DNA of 64,000 bases from Pseudemcibacter sp038106445 (GCA_038106445.1 JAYODU010000003.1:248001-312000), one strand, 5' to 3'. Shown: positions 45,247 to 54,349, counted from the stretch's first letter. Notes: a model not told the origin generated them from the sequence alone. Numbers and translations are program-made.

Positions 45247-45504
45247 AATCTATCTCGAATATCTTTTAGCTATATTTATTGGTCTTATTAACCCAAGTGC
45301 AAAAGCACTTTTCAAACTTTTGTGGGAACCTACAGATGTCATTATTAAATGTCAATGAAATCCTGTGTTTATTTTTAAAAAAGAGGTGAAACCTGATTTC
45401 TGGCATTTAATCTTATTTTAACCGTTTATTTAGCTGTGAACGCCTATAATTGAAAAAACGAGTAATTGAGTGAAATCAGTATTGTGCAGGGAAGAAATAT
45501 ACGA
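45247..45504. other. Intergenic region between divergent rpmJ and the HerA-like gene
   Basis: 258 bp without a recognisable gene. It must hold the rpmJ promoter on the minus strand and that of the HerA-like gene on the plus strand. No element could be fixed. Confidence 0.5.
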
Positions 45505-47183
45505 ATGGATAAACGTGTTGACGAGAATGGCGTAAACGATATGAGCACATTGGAACTCAGGGAAACAGAACCTGTACGTGAGGTCGGATATATTGCAGAA
45601 GTCAGCGGCAATGGCGTAAAGGCAATCTGTAATTTAAAAACATTGCGTGAAATGGCCATGCAGGAGAAGGTGAAGCTGAATATTCACCTGGACAAATCGG
45701 TTCCATACTCAAAATCAAGGTAGCAAAAGGATATTTGTTTGTCACCGTACGGGATATTAAAGCATTACGCAGTGAGGGTCAGATCCTTAACAAGGTAGAA
45801 ATGTGCCTTGATTATTTAGGGCATGGCATACGTGCGCCGATGACAGGAAAAGGAATGATCTTTGATCGCGGGGTTGCTGATTTTCCGCTTCCGGGACAAC
45901 CGATTTATCCTGTTTTGCTTGAAGATATTGAGGGTATATTTGGTGATAATGACAGTAACCATTTTCATTTGGGAAACGTATTTCCGCAGTATATTACCCC
46001 GGCATCCATTAATATTGATGCACTTCTTGGGAAACATTTTTCTATTCTTGGCAGTACGGGAACTGGTAAGTCATGTACCGTCGCTCTTTTGATCCGCCGT
46101 ATTGTTGAACGGCTTCCGGATGCACATATTATCATGCTTGACCCCCATAATGAATATGAAACCGCATTTTCCGACTGCGCACAGCATTTTGATATTAATA
46201 ATCTGCGCCTTACATACTGGATGATGAATTTTGAAGAGTATGTTGAAATGTTCATTGATGCCTATAGCAGTAAGGATCGGATGATTGAAATTGATGTCCT
46301 GAGACGGTGTCTTTATGAAGCACGGGTGGATAATAATGAAAATATTTCTTCAGAACTTATCACGGTTGATACGCCGATCCCCTATAAGCTGTCATTCATG
46401 ATGGCATATCTGGATCAGGAAATGGGAAAACTAGATAATCCCGAAACCCTAACACCATATTTAAGACTTAAAAATAAAATTGATGAGTTGCGCCGCGATA
46501 CCAGATTTGGATTTATGTTTTCCGGTATGCTGGTCAATGATACGCTCAACAGCATTATTGGTAATCTGCTTCGTTTTCCGGTGAATAATAAGCCTGTATC
46601 AACAATTGATCTTTCCGGTGTGCCATCGGAAATTGTGAATGTTGTTGTTTCCGTAATCAGCCGTACCGTATTTGACTTCGCAGTCTGGAGCCGCGGTAAT
46701 GACGCCCGTCCAATCCTTTTGGTATGTGAAGAAGCACACAGATATGTTCCTACTGATAATTCTACTATCTTTAATTCTACCCGAAAGGCGATAGAAAGAA
46801 TTGCCAAGGAAGGCCGTAAATACGGTGTATCGATGGGACTTGTTTCCCAACGTCCTACGGAACTTTCTGGATCAGCACTTTCGCAGTGCGGAACTATCTT
46901 CGCCATGCGTATGAATAACTAAAGGGATCAGAAGTTTGTATCCCACGTTATGCCCGAAGGTGCCGAAGGATCATTAAATTCTCTTTCATCATTGCAGAAC
47001 AGGGAAGCACTGGCCGTGGGGGAAGGTGTTGAAGCCCCTGTAAGGTTGCTCATTGATAAACTGGATAAAGATCATCTTCCAAGCAGTGGCAGTCCTTCTT
47101 ATTCGGTTGATTGGCAATTAGGACTTGAAGATCCCGGGTTTGTTAATAAGACCATCGAAACGTGGCGTCGCGCAGGACAATAA
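45505..47183 (+). pseudogene. HerA-like (DUF87) DNA-translocating ATPase, frameshift plus in-frame stop
   Basis: The gene starts at ATG 45505. At about 45685-45692 the frame shifts by one (GACAAATCGG; an extra A would restore IGSILKIKVAKGYLFVTVRDI). The main body, from about 45692 to 46919, has Walker A GSTGTGKSCTVALLIRR, Walker B-like LLVCEEAHRYVP and GRKYGVSMGLVSQRPTELS. A TAA at 46919-46921 then interrupts MRMNN, and the frame goes on unshifted with RDQKFVSHVMPEGAEGSL to 47183. HerA homologues read through that point with Gln. Two independent lesions suggest decay or poor sequence. HerA ATPases act with NurA nucleases or in defence; no nuclease partner is seen. Confidence 0.78.
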
Positions 47184-48237
47184 TCATATTTTTAGAATAA
47201 CTTTGCCAAAATGCTCACCGCGTTCAAGATAGGTATGGGCATCAATAATATCTTCCAGCGGGAATATTTTATCGATGACGGGATTTATGGTACCATCTGC
47301 GAGAAGGGGCCATACGTTTTTTAGTAAATTTGCTGCAATTTCTGATTTGAACTGATTATCACGTGGTCTTAATGTTGAACCGGTTATTTTGAGTCGTTTT
47401 TTCATTATGGGTAAAATATTGAAGTCTGCTTTGACGCCCCCCATAAACCCCAATATGATAAGTAGTCCATAATATTCAAATGAGTTTAAAATAATTACAA
47501 AAAAAAAACCAGCAANNNNNNNNNNCAATTATGATCAGTCGTCCATCTTCTGCATGTGAGTTTACATTCCTGCCTACATAATCACCAGCAACCATATCAA
47601 GTATGACATCAACACCTTTACCATTCGTGATGTTTCTTATGCTTTCGACAAAATCCACTTTCCTGTAGTTAATGCTGTGGTCAGCGCCCAGCATTTTGGT
47701 CTGTTGGCATTTTATATCGCTTCCAGATGTGGTTATTACTTTTATGCTAAATGCTTTTGCAATCTGAATAGCAGTGGTACCAATTCCTGATGTGCCGCCA
47801 TGAATAAGTAACGTTTCTCCGGCTTTTAATTCGGCCCTGTCAAAAAGGTTGGACCATACTGTAAAAAAGGTTTCCGGAAGTGCGGCTGCTTTCTCCATGT
47901 TAAATGATTGCGGAATTGGAAGACAACACCCTGAATGGGCAATTGCGTACTGCGCATATCCACCACCGGTAAGAAGAGCGCAGACCTGATCGCCAACTTT
48001 CCAACTGTCTACATTAGACCCAATTTCGGTAATGGTTCCTGCGCATTCAAGCCCCATAATGGGTGATGCTCCCGGGGGTGGGGGGTATAATCCGTTACGC
48101 TGTATAATATCAGGCCGGTTTATTCCCGCTGCAGCAATTTTGATCAGAACTTCATCTGGAGCCGGGCGCGGGATAGCCATCTCAATAATTTCAAGATTTT
48201 CCGCTAGTCCATATTCCCTGATATTTACGGCTTTCAT
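47184..48237 (-). CDS. NAD(P)H:quinone oxidoreductase (PIG3-type), split by an assembly gap
   Basis: The N-terminal part (48237 down to about 47526) shows the MDR-family start MKAVNIREYGLAENLEIIEM, the groES-like fold NRPDIIQRNGLYPPPPGASP and the nucleotide loop LLIHGGTSGIGTTAIQIAKA. The C-terminal part (about 47462 to 47184) reads IILGFMGGVKADFNILPIMK and ends LERGEHFGKVILKI. Between them are 10 N and about 50 bases of low-complexity sequence that do not belong to the family, in a different frame. The gene is probably intact in the organism. It is divergent from DUF1192. Confidence 0.85.
47516..47525. other. Assembly gap (10 N)
   Basis: Ten ambiguous bases joining two contig ends inside the quinone oxidoreductase gene. 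The flanks both encode versions of the same GRLIII/GLLIIL peptide, so the contig ends probably overlap. Confidence 0.99.
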
Positions 48238-48312
48238 TGTCTAATCCTAATTGACAGTCTGAATATTTTATAGAGAATAGAACCCGATAAGCAATAGATA
48301 ATAGAGGATGTA

Positions 48313-48504
48313 ATGGACGACGAAGAACGGGATATTCCAAAGGGATTTTTACTCAAGCAGCTTAGGGAAGAAGATCTTAGTGTACATAGTATTGACGTAT
48401 TGAGAGATCGTGTTTCAATCCTGAAGTCAGAAATAGTCAGAACAGAAGAGATGATAAGACATAAAAAAACTGCCCACGAAGACGCGGACAGTTTTTTTAA
48501 TTAG
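48313..48504 (+). CDS. DUF1192 family small protein
   Basis: 63 residues with the family pattern: an acidic start (MDDEERDIPKGF), LREEDLSVHSIDVLRDRVSIL and a coiled-coil helix to the tail AHEDADSFFN. Function unknown; the gene commonly sits beside a quinone oxidoreductase and DUF1465 in alphaproteobacteria, as here. Its last codons overlap a terminator hairpin. Confidence 0.88.
   Translation: MDDEERDIPKGFLLKQLREEDLSVHSIDVLRDRVSILKSEIVRTEEMIRHKKTAHEDADSFFN
48463..48498. terminator. Bidirectional terminator overlapping the DUF1192 3' end
   Basis: AAAAAAACTG and CAGTTTTTTT pair, with a further CC/GG pair after one mismatch and a loop of about 10 bases. A-run and T-run flank the stem, so it could serve both the plus-strand DUF1192 gene and the minus-strand hsp20, whose stop is 17 bp away. 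Confidence 0.72.
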
Positions 48505-48514
48505 TTTAAAGTAA

Positions 48515-48973
48515 TTAGGCTACTTCATCCTCAACAAGTTTTTTAACTTCTGCAGTTTTATTAATTGCAATTGTGCGTGGTTTCAGATGCTCTGGTATTT
48601 CACGCTGCAAGTCAATCATAAGCAAACCGTTTTCAAAGGTAGCACCAAGAACCTTAATAGTGTCAGCCAATCTGAATAGACGTTTAAACGCACGTTTCGC
48701 GATCCCACGATGAAGGTAACGACTTTCATCGACTTCTTCCTCGCTGCCATCAGCAGAAATGCTCAGTACACCGTTATCCAGCTCAATATTCAGGTCAGCT
48801 TCTGCAAACCCGGCAAGAGCCATGGTAATACGGTAGTCATCTTCATCGATTTTTTCGATGTTATAAGGGGGATAGGAAACGTCCCCGCTATGTGCGGCGT
48901 TTTCAAATATTCTGTTCATTTGATCAAAGCCGATGGTTGACTTCAATAGTGGTGTAAAATCTAATGTTCTCAT
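48515..48973 (-). CDS. Small heat-shock protein, Hsp20/IbpA family
   Basis: 152 residues with an alpha-crystallin domain (about 40-130): YNIEKIDEDDYRITMALAGF, LSISADGSEEE and RYLHRGIAKRAFKRLFRLAD, then FENGLLMIDL. It is a holdase that keeps unfolding proteins soluble during heat stress. Its leader is long (about 118 nt from the predicted promoter) and can fold around the ribosome site, which suggests thermal control. Confidence 0.95.
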   Translation of the reverse strand: MRTLDFTPLLKSTIGFDQMNRIFENAAHSGDVSYPPYNIEKIDEDDYRITMALAGFAEADLNIELDNGVLSISADGSEEEVDESRYLHRGIAKRAFKRLFRLADTIKVLGATFENGLLMIDLQREIPEHLKPRTIAINKTAEVKKLVEDEVA

Positions 48974-49037
48974 AATGTTATATCCTTTTCTTTAAGCGAT
49001 ATTGCCGTCAGTATTCCTAGGGACAGACTGTCGGCGG
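48974..49037 (-). promoter_or_regulatory. Structured hsp20 leader, possible RNA thermometer
   Basis: On the minus strand the ribosome site AAAAGGAT is followed by AT whose GATAT (48984-48980) can pair with ATATC (49002-48998), covering GGA. Upstream there are two further inverted repeats, GACAG-A-CTGTC (49022-49032) and GCCG with CGGC (49004-49007 with 49032-49035). ROSE-type thermometers precede small heat-shock genes in alphaproteobacteria. The match here is only structural and weak. Confidence 0.35.
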
Positions 49038-49097
49038 TTTAATTATTGTAAAGTCGGAAATGCCCCTATAGGCGACATTTATTTTCCTTACACGCTA

Positions 49098-49125
49098 TAG
49101 ATATGATGGGTTTTTTCTTTGTCAA
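49098..49125 (-). promoter_or_regulatory. Predicted hsp20 promoter
   Basis: Read on the minus strand, TTGACA (49125-49120) and TATCTA (49103-49098) are separated by 16 bases. CCCATCATAT in the same stretch also resembles the -10 of alphaproteobacterial RpoH promoters (CCATAT), so either sigma could be used. Confidence 0.5.
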
Positions 49126-49191
49126 TATGTAAAGGCGATTTTAATATTTATAGTTTATTATTTGTTAAATCATGAGGTCCGGAGAGGAAAT

Positions 49192-49668
49192 ATGTTAGAC
49201 AAGGCGATCGCGCGGGATGGAACAATAGACTCGTTACTGCTCGACAAACTTTATTATGAGGCACTTGATCTCAGCGAACTTGTTGTTGATTATTTTCAGC
49301 GCAGCAAAAAGCACAGTTTCCAGAATCTTGGTGTTGATATCATGGCGCTATATACCCTTGAATGTAACCGTATTACATCAGGGATTATGGCTGCAATGGC
49401 GTGGTGTCTTATGCAAAAAGGGGTCAGATCAGGTGAAGTTTCTGTCGCGGAGGCTTCCAGGAAAAAATCCCGTCTTAGCAACGCAGATTTATTTGATATG
49501 CCTTTGGGGTGTGATGAAAATATACTGCCCTTGGATTTTATCAGCTACAGTAAAAGATTACGTGCACTCTATGCCAAAATCGTACGCCTTGACCGCATAC
49601 TTTATGAGCTTGAAAAGGATGGTGAAAATCCGGTTCATCGTATGATTGGCAAGATCGAAGATATTTAG
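49192..49668 (+). CDS. rcdA: RcdA (DUF1465), regulator of CtrA degradation
   Basis: 158 residues, helical, matching DUF1465: DKLYYEALDLSELVVDYFQ, TLECNRITSGIMAAMAWCLM and the end LYAKIVRLDRILYELEKD. In Caulobacter RcdA is an adaptor that, with PopA and CpdR, brings CtrA to ClpXP. ATG 49192 is chosen over one at 49162 because GGAGAGGAA precedes it and homologues begin close to this point. The rpmE terminator follows. Confidence 0.88.
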   Translation: MLDKAIARDGTIDSLLLDKLYYEALDLSELVVDYFQRSKKHSFQNLGVDIMALYTLECNRITSGIMAAMAWCLMQKGVRSGEVSVAEASRKKSRLSNADLFDMPLGCDENILPLDFISYSKRLRALYAKIVRLDRILYELEKDGENPVHRMIGKIEDI

Positions 49669-49677
49669 CAAATAAAA

Positions 49678-49701
49678 AAGGCTTCCTGATATGGAAGCCT
49701 T
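49678..49701 (-). terminator. Rho-independent terminator of rpmE
   Basis: A perfect 9 bp stem (AAGGCTTCC / GGAAGCCTT) with a 6-base loop. On the minus strand it is followed by TTTTTTATTTG, 25 bp past the rpmE stop. On the plus strand the tail is weaker, so rcdA may use it too. Confidence 0.8.
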
Positions 49702-49725
49702 GATAAATTTGTTAAATATCAAAAA

Positions 49726-49950
49726 TTATTGAGATAGTTTAAAGTTGGCAAAGCGTTTGTTGAATTGTGCAACGCGTCCTTTATCTTGAACCTGTTTTGT
49801 ACCACCAACCCATGCCGGGTGTGATTTCGGGTCAATATCCAATGTCAGGGTGTCACCTTCACTGCCCCATGTGGAGTGTGTTTCGTAGGATGAGCCGTCT
49901 GTCATAACCACAGTAATTTTGTGATAATCCGGGTGAATGTCTTTTTTCAT
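49726..49950 (-). CDS. rpmE: 50S ribosomal protein L31
   Basis: 74 residues: MKKDIHPDYHKITVVMTDGS, THSTWGSEGDTLTLDIDPKSHPAW and FNKRFANFK. It lacks the CxxC zinc cysteines of the zinc-binding L31, so it is a C-minus form; with the one-cysteine L36 in this window both small proteins would be independent of zinc. It is divergent from the ABC transporter gene across 219 bp. Confidence 0.95.
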   Translation of the reverse strand: MKKDIHPDYHKITVVMTDGSSYETHSTWGSEGDTLTLDIDPKSHPAWVGGTKQVQDKGRVAQFNKRFANFKLSQ

Positions 49951-50169
49951 TTTAATCTCTTTTCAGTCTCATTGAGTAAAATTCCAACTCTACTCGAGCA
50001 TTTTCGTTGGGCTTATATAACGAAGTGCCCGTTTAAGTGCAAGAAGGAATGTTATATTTTTGGCAGTTTTGGTAAAAAAACACCATATTTCCGATCAATC
50101 ATTGTTTGAATGTCATTCAGGTGCTATATCGCATGGCTGTAAAGACTAATAACTGATTACACAATAAAT

Positions 50170-51963
50170 ATGGCTGAACAAAATAATAATCACCAAAATG
50201 ATCGGCGACCGGAAGATGCGCCTAAGGGAAAAGCAAGTGAAATCAGCTTGTTATGGGTGTTTCTAGGGCCCTATAAGGCCACCATCGTTAAGGCGATGAT
50301 TGCGCTGGTCGTTGCGGCGGGGGCAACACTTGCGATCCCGCAGGCGATCAGGCGAATTGTTGATATGGGGTTTGGGTCAGTCAGTATTGAATTTATAAAT
50401 TTTTATTTTCTGGCACTTCTTGGCATTGCATTATTGCTCGCGATGGCGACATTTGCACGGTATTATCTGGTAACCTGGCTTGGGGAACGAGTCGTAACAG
50501 ATATTCGCCGCGAAGTATTTGGAAAGGTACTGACATTAAGCCCGGTGTTTTTTGAACAGAACCGGTCGGGTGATATCTTGTCCCGCCTGAATACAGACAC
50601 AACAGTTATTCAGTCTGTTGTGGGGTCTACTGCTTCAGTTGCACTGAGAAACCTGATCACTATGATGGGTGGTCTTGTCATGATGCTTTATACAAACTGG
50701 CTGCTTACAACGTATGTTTTTTTGTTGCTGCCATTCATTGTAATACCACTTATATTTTTTGGGCGGAAGGTTCGTGCTTTAAGCCGCATTTCACAGGATA
50801 AACTTGCGGATGCAAGTGCGACAGCCAATGAAACCATTGGCGCGGTTCAAACAGTCCAAAGTTATACTCAGGAAGCATTTGAGAATATGAAATATAAAGG
50901 TTTCATCGAAATTGCTTTTGGGGCTGCCATTGACCGGACCAAGATGCGTGCCATCCTGACCTTTTTAATCATTTTACTCGTTTTTGCGGCGGTGGATCTT
51001 GTTTTGTGGCTTGGGGCGCGGGATGTTATTACAGGGAATATATCCGGTGGGGAACTGACAGCGTTTATAATATATGCCGTGCTTGTTGCAGGCGCAATGG
51101 GCGCGCTTAGTGAAGTTTATGGCGAACTACAAAGGGCCGCTGGCGCAACGGCAAGATGCCTTGAAATAATCGCGACAGAAAGTGAAATTCAGGCGCCTGA
51201 AAATACGGTTTCCTTCCCGGTGCCGGCGCGCGGGGAACTTTCGTTTAACGATGTTACGTTTGCCTATCCGGCAAGGCCTACGGAAAAAATCCTTAATCAC
51301 TTTAATCTTGAAGTAAAAGGCGGTGAAACGGTTGCTATTGTCGGGCCGTCAGGGGCGGGGAAAACAACTGTGTTCCAATTATTACAGCGCTTTTATGATC
51401 CGCAGGGCGGTACTATTACCATTGATGGTGTTGCGCTTACGGATGCGGATCCGGTTGATGTAAGACGACAGCTTGGTGTTGTAAGTCAGGAAAGTATGAT
51501 ATTTGCCACGTCAATTGCCAATAATATTAGGTATGGTAATCAGGATGCAACCGATGAAATGATCGCCGAAGCGGCCCGCGCGGCCCGCGCTGATGAATTT
51601 ATAGACCGGCTACCGGAGGGCATGGATACATATCTGGGGGAACGGGGTACGCGTCTTTCCGGTGGGCAGCGTCAACGTATCGCCATTGCAAGGGCGGTTC
51701 TGCAGGACGCACATATCCTATTACTGGATGAAGCAACATCAGCACTGGATGCCGAGAACGAGAAACTAGTGCAGGCTGCGCTTGAAAAACTGATGCAGAA
51801 TAAAACCACACTTGTTGTGGCGCACAGGCTTGCAACCATACAAAAGGCAGATCGTATCGTTGTTATGGATCACGGGAAAATTGTTGAAAGCGGCACCCAT
51901 AATGAACTTTCACGAAAAGGCGGGCTTTATGCCCATCTTGCCAGCTTGCAATTCGGGATATGA
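50170..51963 (+). CDS. MsbA-like ABC exporter, fused permease and ATPase
   Basis: 597 residues: six membrane helices (about 30-330), then an ATPase domain with Walker A VGPSGAGKTTVFQLL, signature LSGGQRQRIAIARA, Walker B ILLLDEATSALDA and H-loop VAHRLATIQKAD. A half-transporter that acts as a dimer in the inner membrane. It could export lipids, drugs or peptides; the sequence does not tell which. The N-terminus (first 25 residues) is polar and Asn/Asp-rich. A strong hairpin follows 5 bp after the stop. Confidence 0.93.
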   Translation: MAEQNNNHQNDRRPEDAPKGKASEISLLWVFLGPYKATIVKAMIALVVAAGATLAIPQAIRRIVDMGFGSVSIEFINFYFLALLGIALLLAMATFARYYLVTWLGERVVTDIRREVFGKVLTLSPVFFEQNRSGDILSRLNTDTTVIQSVVGSTASVALRNLITMMGGLVMMLYTNWLLTTYVFLLLPFIVIPLIFFGRKVRALSRISQDKLADASATANETIGAVQTVQSYTQEAFENMKYKGFIEIAFGAAIDRTKMRAILTFLIILLVFAAVDLVLWLGARDVITGNISGGELTAFIIYAVLVAGAMGALSEVYGELQRAAGATARCLEIIATESEIQAPENTVSFPVPARGELSFNDVTFAYPARPTEKILNHFNLEVKGGETVAIVGPSGAGKTTVFQLLQRFYDPQGGTITIDGVALTDADPVDVRRQLGVVSQESMIFATSIANNIRYGNQDATDEMIAEAARAARADEFIDRLPEGMDTYLGERGTRLSGGQRQRIAIARAVLQDAHILLLDEATSALDAENEKLVQAALEKLMQNKTTLVVAHRLATIQKADRIVVMDHGKIVESGTHNELSRKGGLYAHLASLQFGI

Positions 51964-51968
51964 AAAAA

Positions 51969-51998
51969 GGCTGATAAGGAGGGGGATCCTTATCAGCC
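51969..51998. terminator. Hairpin terminator between the ABC exporter and the chemoreceptor gene
   Basis: A perfect 12 bp stem (GGCTGATAAGGA / TCCTTATCAGCC) with a 6-base G-rich loop, then AGTTTTAATC. On the minus strand the trailing bases TTTTTTC are also T-rich, so it may stop transcripts from both convergent genes. Confidence 0.75.
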
Positions 51999-52036
51999 AG
52001 TTTTAATCGAGGAGTTACTTCGATTTACGTTATTTC

Positions 52037-53188
52037 TTAATTCTTTATCTTTCTGAGGTTTTGGTAGATTTCTGTTCCTTCATGGGCAAGTTTGTTTACC
52101 CCAGAAACGACATCAGAGATTGAATTAATGCCTGATGAAATTTCATCAACGGCACTTGCCGCCAGATGCATATTCTGGGTAATTTCGCGTGATGCACTTG
52201 CTTGCTCTTCAACGGCACTTGAAACCGTAGTGACGCTGTTTTCCACGGAGTTTACAGAACTTCTGATATGATCAAGGCGTTTTACAACATCATCGCTGAT
52301 ATTTTGCATTTGACCGATTTCACTTTCAATGCTTTCTGTTGCCGTTGCCACCTGGGTTGCAAGAGATTTGACCTCGTTAGCCACAACAGCGAAACCGCGG
52401 CCTGCTTCACCGGCACGGGCGGATTCAATGCTTGCGTTAAGGGCCAGAAGATTGATCTGACTTGCGATATCCGAAATGACCTCTGTAATATTGCCCATCG
52501 CTGCAGCAGCATCAGCAAGTTTTTTCGCCGATTGATCTACATTTTCTGCTTCTTGCGCCGCTTTCAGAACTTCAGCCTGTGAAAGTTCCATGTTCCGGGC
52601 AATTTCCTGCGATGCTGCCTGGAATTCCTCAACGGCGGCTGCAACAGTTTGCACAGTTTGGATTGTTTGTGTCGTTGCAGATGCGACTGTTGTTGCCTTT
52701 TCACTGGCATCACCGACCGAATTCAGGATTTGTGACATGTTATTATCAACCAAACCACCGACGCGGTCTGTTTCTTCGCGGTTTTTGACCTGTCGGGTTA
52801 TATCCGTTGCATATTTGACGACTTTAATTATATGGCCATCAGGATCACAAATCGGATTGTAGGATGCCTGTATCCAGACTTCCTTACCATCTTTACCGTA
52901 TCGTTTATATTCTTTTGCCTGAAACTCGCCCCTGTTTAGGGCGTTCCAGAATTCGGCATATTCGCTGCTTCTAGCGAAAGTTTCATCCACAAAAATACGA
53001 TGATGCTGCCCTTTGATTTCATCAAGTGCATATCCCATTGTGTTCAGCAAGTTTTTATTTGCATTAATGATGATGCCATTCATGAAAAAATTTATGATTG
53101 CTTGCGATGCATCAAGTGCTTTCAGGATTGCTGCCATTTCGGCTCTATTCAGTTTTCCCCCGGCCTTCTTTTTTATTATATTTAGCAT
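52037..53188 (-). CDS. Cytoplasmic PAS-domain methyl-accepting chemotaxis protein
   Basis: 383 residues with no membrane segment: a PAS domain (about 25-145, GYALDEIKGQHHRIFVDETF, WIQASYNPICDPDGHIIKVV) and a chemoreceptor signalling domain with the conserved tip INLLALNASIESARAGEAGR, then GFAVVANEVKSLA. It would sense an intracellular cue (a PAS ligand or redox state) and control CheA. No che genes are nearby. Confidence 0.9.
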   Translation of the reverse strand: MLNIIKKKAGGKLNRAEMAAILKALDASQAIINFFMNGIIINANKNLLNTMGYALDEIKGQHHRIFVDETFARSSEYAEFWNALNRGEFQAKEYKRYGKDGKEVWIQASYNPICDPDGHIIKVVKYATDITRQVKNREETDRVGGLVDNNMSQILNSVGDASEKATTVASATTQTIQTVQTVAAAVEEFQAASQEIARNMELSQAEVLKAAQEAENVDQSAKKLADAAAAMGNITEVISDIASQINLLALNASIESARAGEAGRGFAVVANEVKSLATQVATATESIESEIGQMQNISDDVVKRLDHIRSSVNSVENSVTTVSSAVEEQASASREITQNMHLAASAVDEISSGINSISDVVSGVNKLAHEGTEIYQNLRKIKN

Positions 53189-53487
53189 TGTTATCCTCTC
53201 CGGTTACTAAACTAATTTAATTAACTAAGAATTGGCCCAAGAGTGTTAACCGTAACATAAGTGTCATATATTAAATTTGCGTTAATCACAAAAAATAAAA
53301 TCATTATATATCAATTGGTTGTATGTTTTTTTAGATTCACGCCAAACGGGTGTGGCATTATGTTATTAGAATATTTCACTTTATCAGTTAACCAAAATTA
53401 CTATTTTGTGAACAATTGATCCCGCGATATTTATATTGACAGTTTGGTATGATCGACTACGTTTGATTTTGAATTATTATTGGGCTT
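53189..53487. other. 299 bp AT-rich divergent intergenic region
   Basis: No gene was recognised. It separates the divergent chemoreceptor and EamA-type genes and should contain both promoters. Nothing else stands out. Confidence 0.5.
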
Positions 53488-54348
53488 ATGATGACGCTTA
53501 CCGCGCTATTTCTTGTTCTGACTGCTGCTTTCTGTCATGCGACCTGGAATTTTTATGTTAAGCGTATTGGTGGTGGTGCGGAACTCATCTGGCTCATATC
53601 GGTGCTCTCTAATATATTTTATCTACCTTGGGTGATTTATATTTTCGCGGTTGAAAAACCTGAGCTTGGGCTATACGCGCTTTTTTGTGTTTTTATCAGT
53701 GGCATTATTCATACGGTTTATTTTTCGCTGCTTCAGCGGGGATACAGGCATGGGGATCTTTCACTGGTATATCCGCTTGCCCGTTCAACGGGGCCGGTGA
53801 TTTCCATGATCCTGGCGGTAATATTTCTTGGCGAATTCGTAAATGCTCAAATCATTACCGGAAGCGTGATTATCATTACCGGTATTTTCTTTCTAACCGG
53901 TGGCTTTAGCAAACGGGCAGGGAATGTTACGGCTTCAATCGGGTATGGTCTTGTTGTCGGACTTTGTATTGGCGGATATACCGCCTGGGATGCCTATGTG
54001 GTGTCCGTGGTTATGGTAAGCCCCGTGTTACTTGATTATGCATCGAATACATTTCGCAGTATTTTCCTTGCGCCAGTGGCGATACGGCGGAAGGATGCCG
54101 TCAAGTCGCTTTGGAATGATCATCGCGGTGGTGTGATCCTGATCGGGCTGCTTAGCCCGCTTGCCTATATCCTGTTTCTTTATGCGATTACCTTTACCCC
54201 GGTTACACTACTGGCACCAATACGGGAGATAAGTGTGCTCATTTCCGTGCTGATGGGCAGCATTTTACTGGGTGAGGGGCATTTGAAACGCCGGCTGATC
54301 TGGTCCGGTGTCATTGTCGGGGGCGTGAGCCTGCTTGCAACGGCATAA
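53488..54348 (+). CDS. EamA-family (DMT superfamily) transporter
   Basis: 286 residues with about ten membrane segments in two repeated halves. The DMT pattern is seen in AAFCHATWNFYVKRIGG, YPLARSTGPVISMILAVIFLGE and PIREISVLISVLMGSILLGE. Likely an inner-membrane exporter or importer of a small metabolite; substrate unknown. It ends 1 bp from the convergent OmpA/MotB-like gene. Confidence 0.88.
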   Translation: MMTLTALFLVLTAAFCHATWNFYVKRIGGGAELIWLISVLSNIFYLPWVIYIFAVEKPELGLYALFCVFISGIIHTVYFSLLQRGYRHGDLSLVYPLARSTGPVISMILAVIFLGEFVNAQIITGSVIIITGIFFLTGGFSKRAGNVTASIGYGLVVGLCIGGYTAWDAYVVSVVMVSPVLLDYASNTFRSIFLAPVAIRRKDAVKSLWNDHRGGVILIGLLSPLAYILFLYAITFTPVTLLAPIREISVLISVLMGSILLGEGHLKRRLIWSGVIVGGVSLLATA

Positions 54349-54349
54349 T

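Noticed and set aside
45685..45692. Programmed ribosomal frameshift in the HerA-like gene
   Set aside because: No slippery heptamer is present, and the same gene carries a separate in-frame stop, so mutation or error is simpler.
9316..47183. Global reassignment of TAG/TAA to glutamine
   Set aside because: Intact genes such as the exported cyclophilin, both phosphatases and pntB end in TAG, and many others in TAA, so these codons act as stops here.
45505..47183. HerA-NurA type defence island
   Set aside because: No nuclease, SIR2, or other defence gene is adjacent, and the ATPase gene is broken.
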